64,000 nt of DNA from the NCBI GenBank assembly GCA_027489065.1, contig JAIYAM010000001.1, positions 1 to 64,000 of the forward strand, written 5' to 3'. This DNA is from Erythrobacteraceae bacterium (lineage in GTDB: Bacteria; Pseudomonadota; Alphaproteobacteria; Sphingomonadales; Sphingomonadaceae). How positions within the stretch are numbered: the stretch's first letter is position 1; each line of letters starts with the position of its first letter. Below the pieces are notes generated by a model that was not told where the DNA came from, searched no databases, and was given only the letters and a program-made list of their open reading frames with translations. Below, one piece after another: positions 62,924-64,000 of the stretch. A program made the translations under genes and the position numbers.

Positions 62924-64000
62924 TCAGTCCAACCAGCTGTCGGCGGGGTGGCCGCCCATGGCCCGGTACATCGCGATCTGCGCGAAGAGCTGCTCCTGCT
63001 GGCCCAGAACCTGCGCATCCTCCGCATCGCCGAGCAGCTGTTCGGCGTCGAGCACCGTGCGCAAGTCCTCCTCCCCCTCGATATAGCGGGAACTGGACAG
63101 ATTGGCGGTCAGCCTCGCCTCTTCGAGGATCCGGCCCAGCAGCGTCGCCCGTTCGCGCGAGGCTGCAACCGCATTGATGAGGTTCTCGACTTCGGCGAGC
63201 GCGGCCAGAACGGTCATGCGGTATTCCTCGACCGCCGCGACCTGATCGGCCTCGGCGACCCTCAGCCCGCTGGTCAGGCGGCCCTGCGCAAAGATCGGGA
63301 CCAGCACGGCAGCCCCCGCCCGCACGCTCGTGTTGAGCAGTCCGCCGGAGAGCGAATCCAGCAGTCCCTCGACCGAGAAACTGAAGGAGGGCATGAAGGC
63401 GGCGCGGGCCGCCCGAACATCGCCGTTGGCCGCGGCGATGCTGGCCTCGCGCGCCTTCACATCCGGACGGGCGGCGAGCAGTTGCGAAGGAGCGGGCGGA
63501 ACGAAGTCGGGCAAGGTGATCGCGGCGATATCGGCCGGGGTAGAGACAAACCCCGGTGCCTCCACCCCGCAGAGCACGGCAATCGCCGTCCGGGTCTGGC
63601 CGAGTGCCTCGGCAAGCTCGCTGCGCTTGCGACGAAGTTCGAGGACGCGCATCGATTGCTGGCCGAGATCGACGCGGGTCGCGGCCCCGGCATCATACCG
63701 GGCACGCACCACGCGCTCCATCCGTTCGGCGCGCGCGATCGTGCCATCGAGGATGGCGGTGCGGCGGGCGATGGTGGCGCGCAGCACCCAGGCCTGCGCC
63801 AGACCGGTCTCGATTGCGAGGACGGTGAAGTCCCTCTCGTATTGTGCCGCCAGCACCCGACCCCGCGCCGCCGAGCGGTTCCCCGCCAGTCGCCCGAAAG
63901 GGTCCACATCGAGCGTGGCATCAAGGCTGGCAAAGGCCGACGGGAAGTCGAGCACGGCGCTGTTCAGGGCCCTGCCGTTCGTCCCGGCCGAGGCCGAGAC
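62924..64000 (-). CDS. NodT/TolC-family outer membrane efflux protein, 5' end outside window
   Basis: LDVDPFGRLAGNRSAARGRVLAAQYERDFTVLAIE...; open to the window edge. Confidence 0.9.
   Translation of the reverse strand, partial: VSASAGTNGRALNSAVLDFPSAFASLDATLDVDPFGRLAGNRSAARGRVLAAQYERDFTVLAIETGLAQAWVLRATIARRTAILDGTIARAERMERVVRARYDAGAATRVDLGQQSMRVLELRRKRSELAEALGQTRTAIAVLCGVEAPGFVSTPADIAAITLPDFVPPAPSQLLAARPDVKAREASIAAANGDVRAARAAFMPSFSFSVEGLLDSLSGGLLNTSVRAGAAVLVPIFAQGRLTSGLRVAEADQVAAVEEYRMTVLAALAEVENLINAVAASRERATLLGRILEEARLTANLSSSRYIEGEEDLRTVLDAEQLLGDAEDAQVLGQQEQLFAQIAMYRAMGGHPADSWLD

Overview
This 64 kb GC-rich window is ordinary-looking chromosomal DNA from an alphaproteobacterium, probably Sphingomonadales and possibly Erythrobacteraceae (inferred from gene content and synteny). 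It holds about 56 supported protein genes and two tRNAs (Lys-TTT, Leu-GAG). Main blocks: TelA/XpaC-like genes; a heme oxygenase-bacteriophytochrome pair; mannose-6-P isomerase and GDP-mannose synthesis; a MASE1 hybrid histidine kinase; a large Oar-like TonB-dependent receptor; NupC; folK; msrA and msrB; an RsmB-type methyltransferase; a P450-hemH-molybdo-oxidase-mrp run; hflKC-degP; PBP1A; metX/metW; hisC-tyrA; ftsEX; a MacAB/RND/NodT efflux block; and an ABC-F gene. No phage, transposase, CRISPR array or defence island was recognised. The most striking signal is non-coding. There are five 16-bp parS-like palindromes (TGTTTCACGTGAAACA or a one-base variant), each flanked on one side only by a degenerate tandem array of 11-bp units (consensus about YCCAGACCCCY). 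The arrays are polar and their polarity flips once, between 24.1 and 33.9 kb. One array plus parS lies in frame inside the heme oxygenase gene. Two subclasses exist in which the parS sequence variant goes together with array phase. I propose this as a candidate undescribed accessory architecture of the chromosomal centromere. Several REP-like palindromes (one inside the rsmB-like ORF), a covarying hairpin repeat and some putative operators are also reported. All calls come from reading the sequence and the ORF track; no database search was run.
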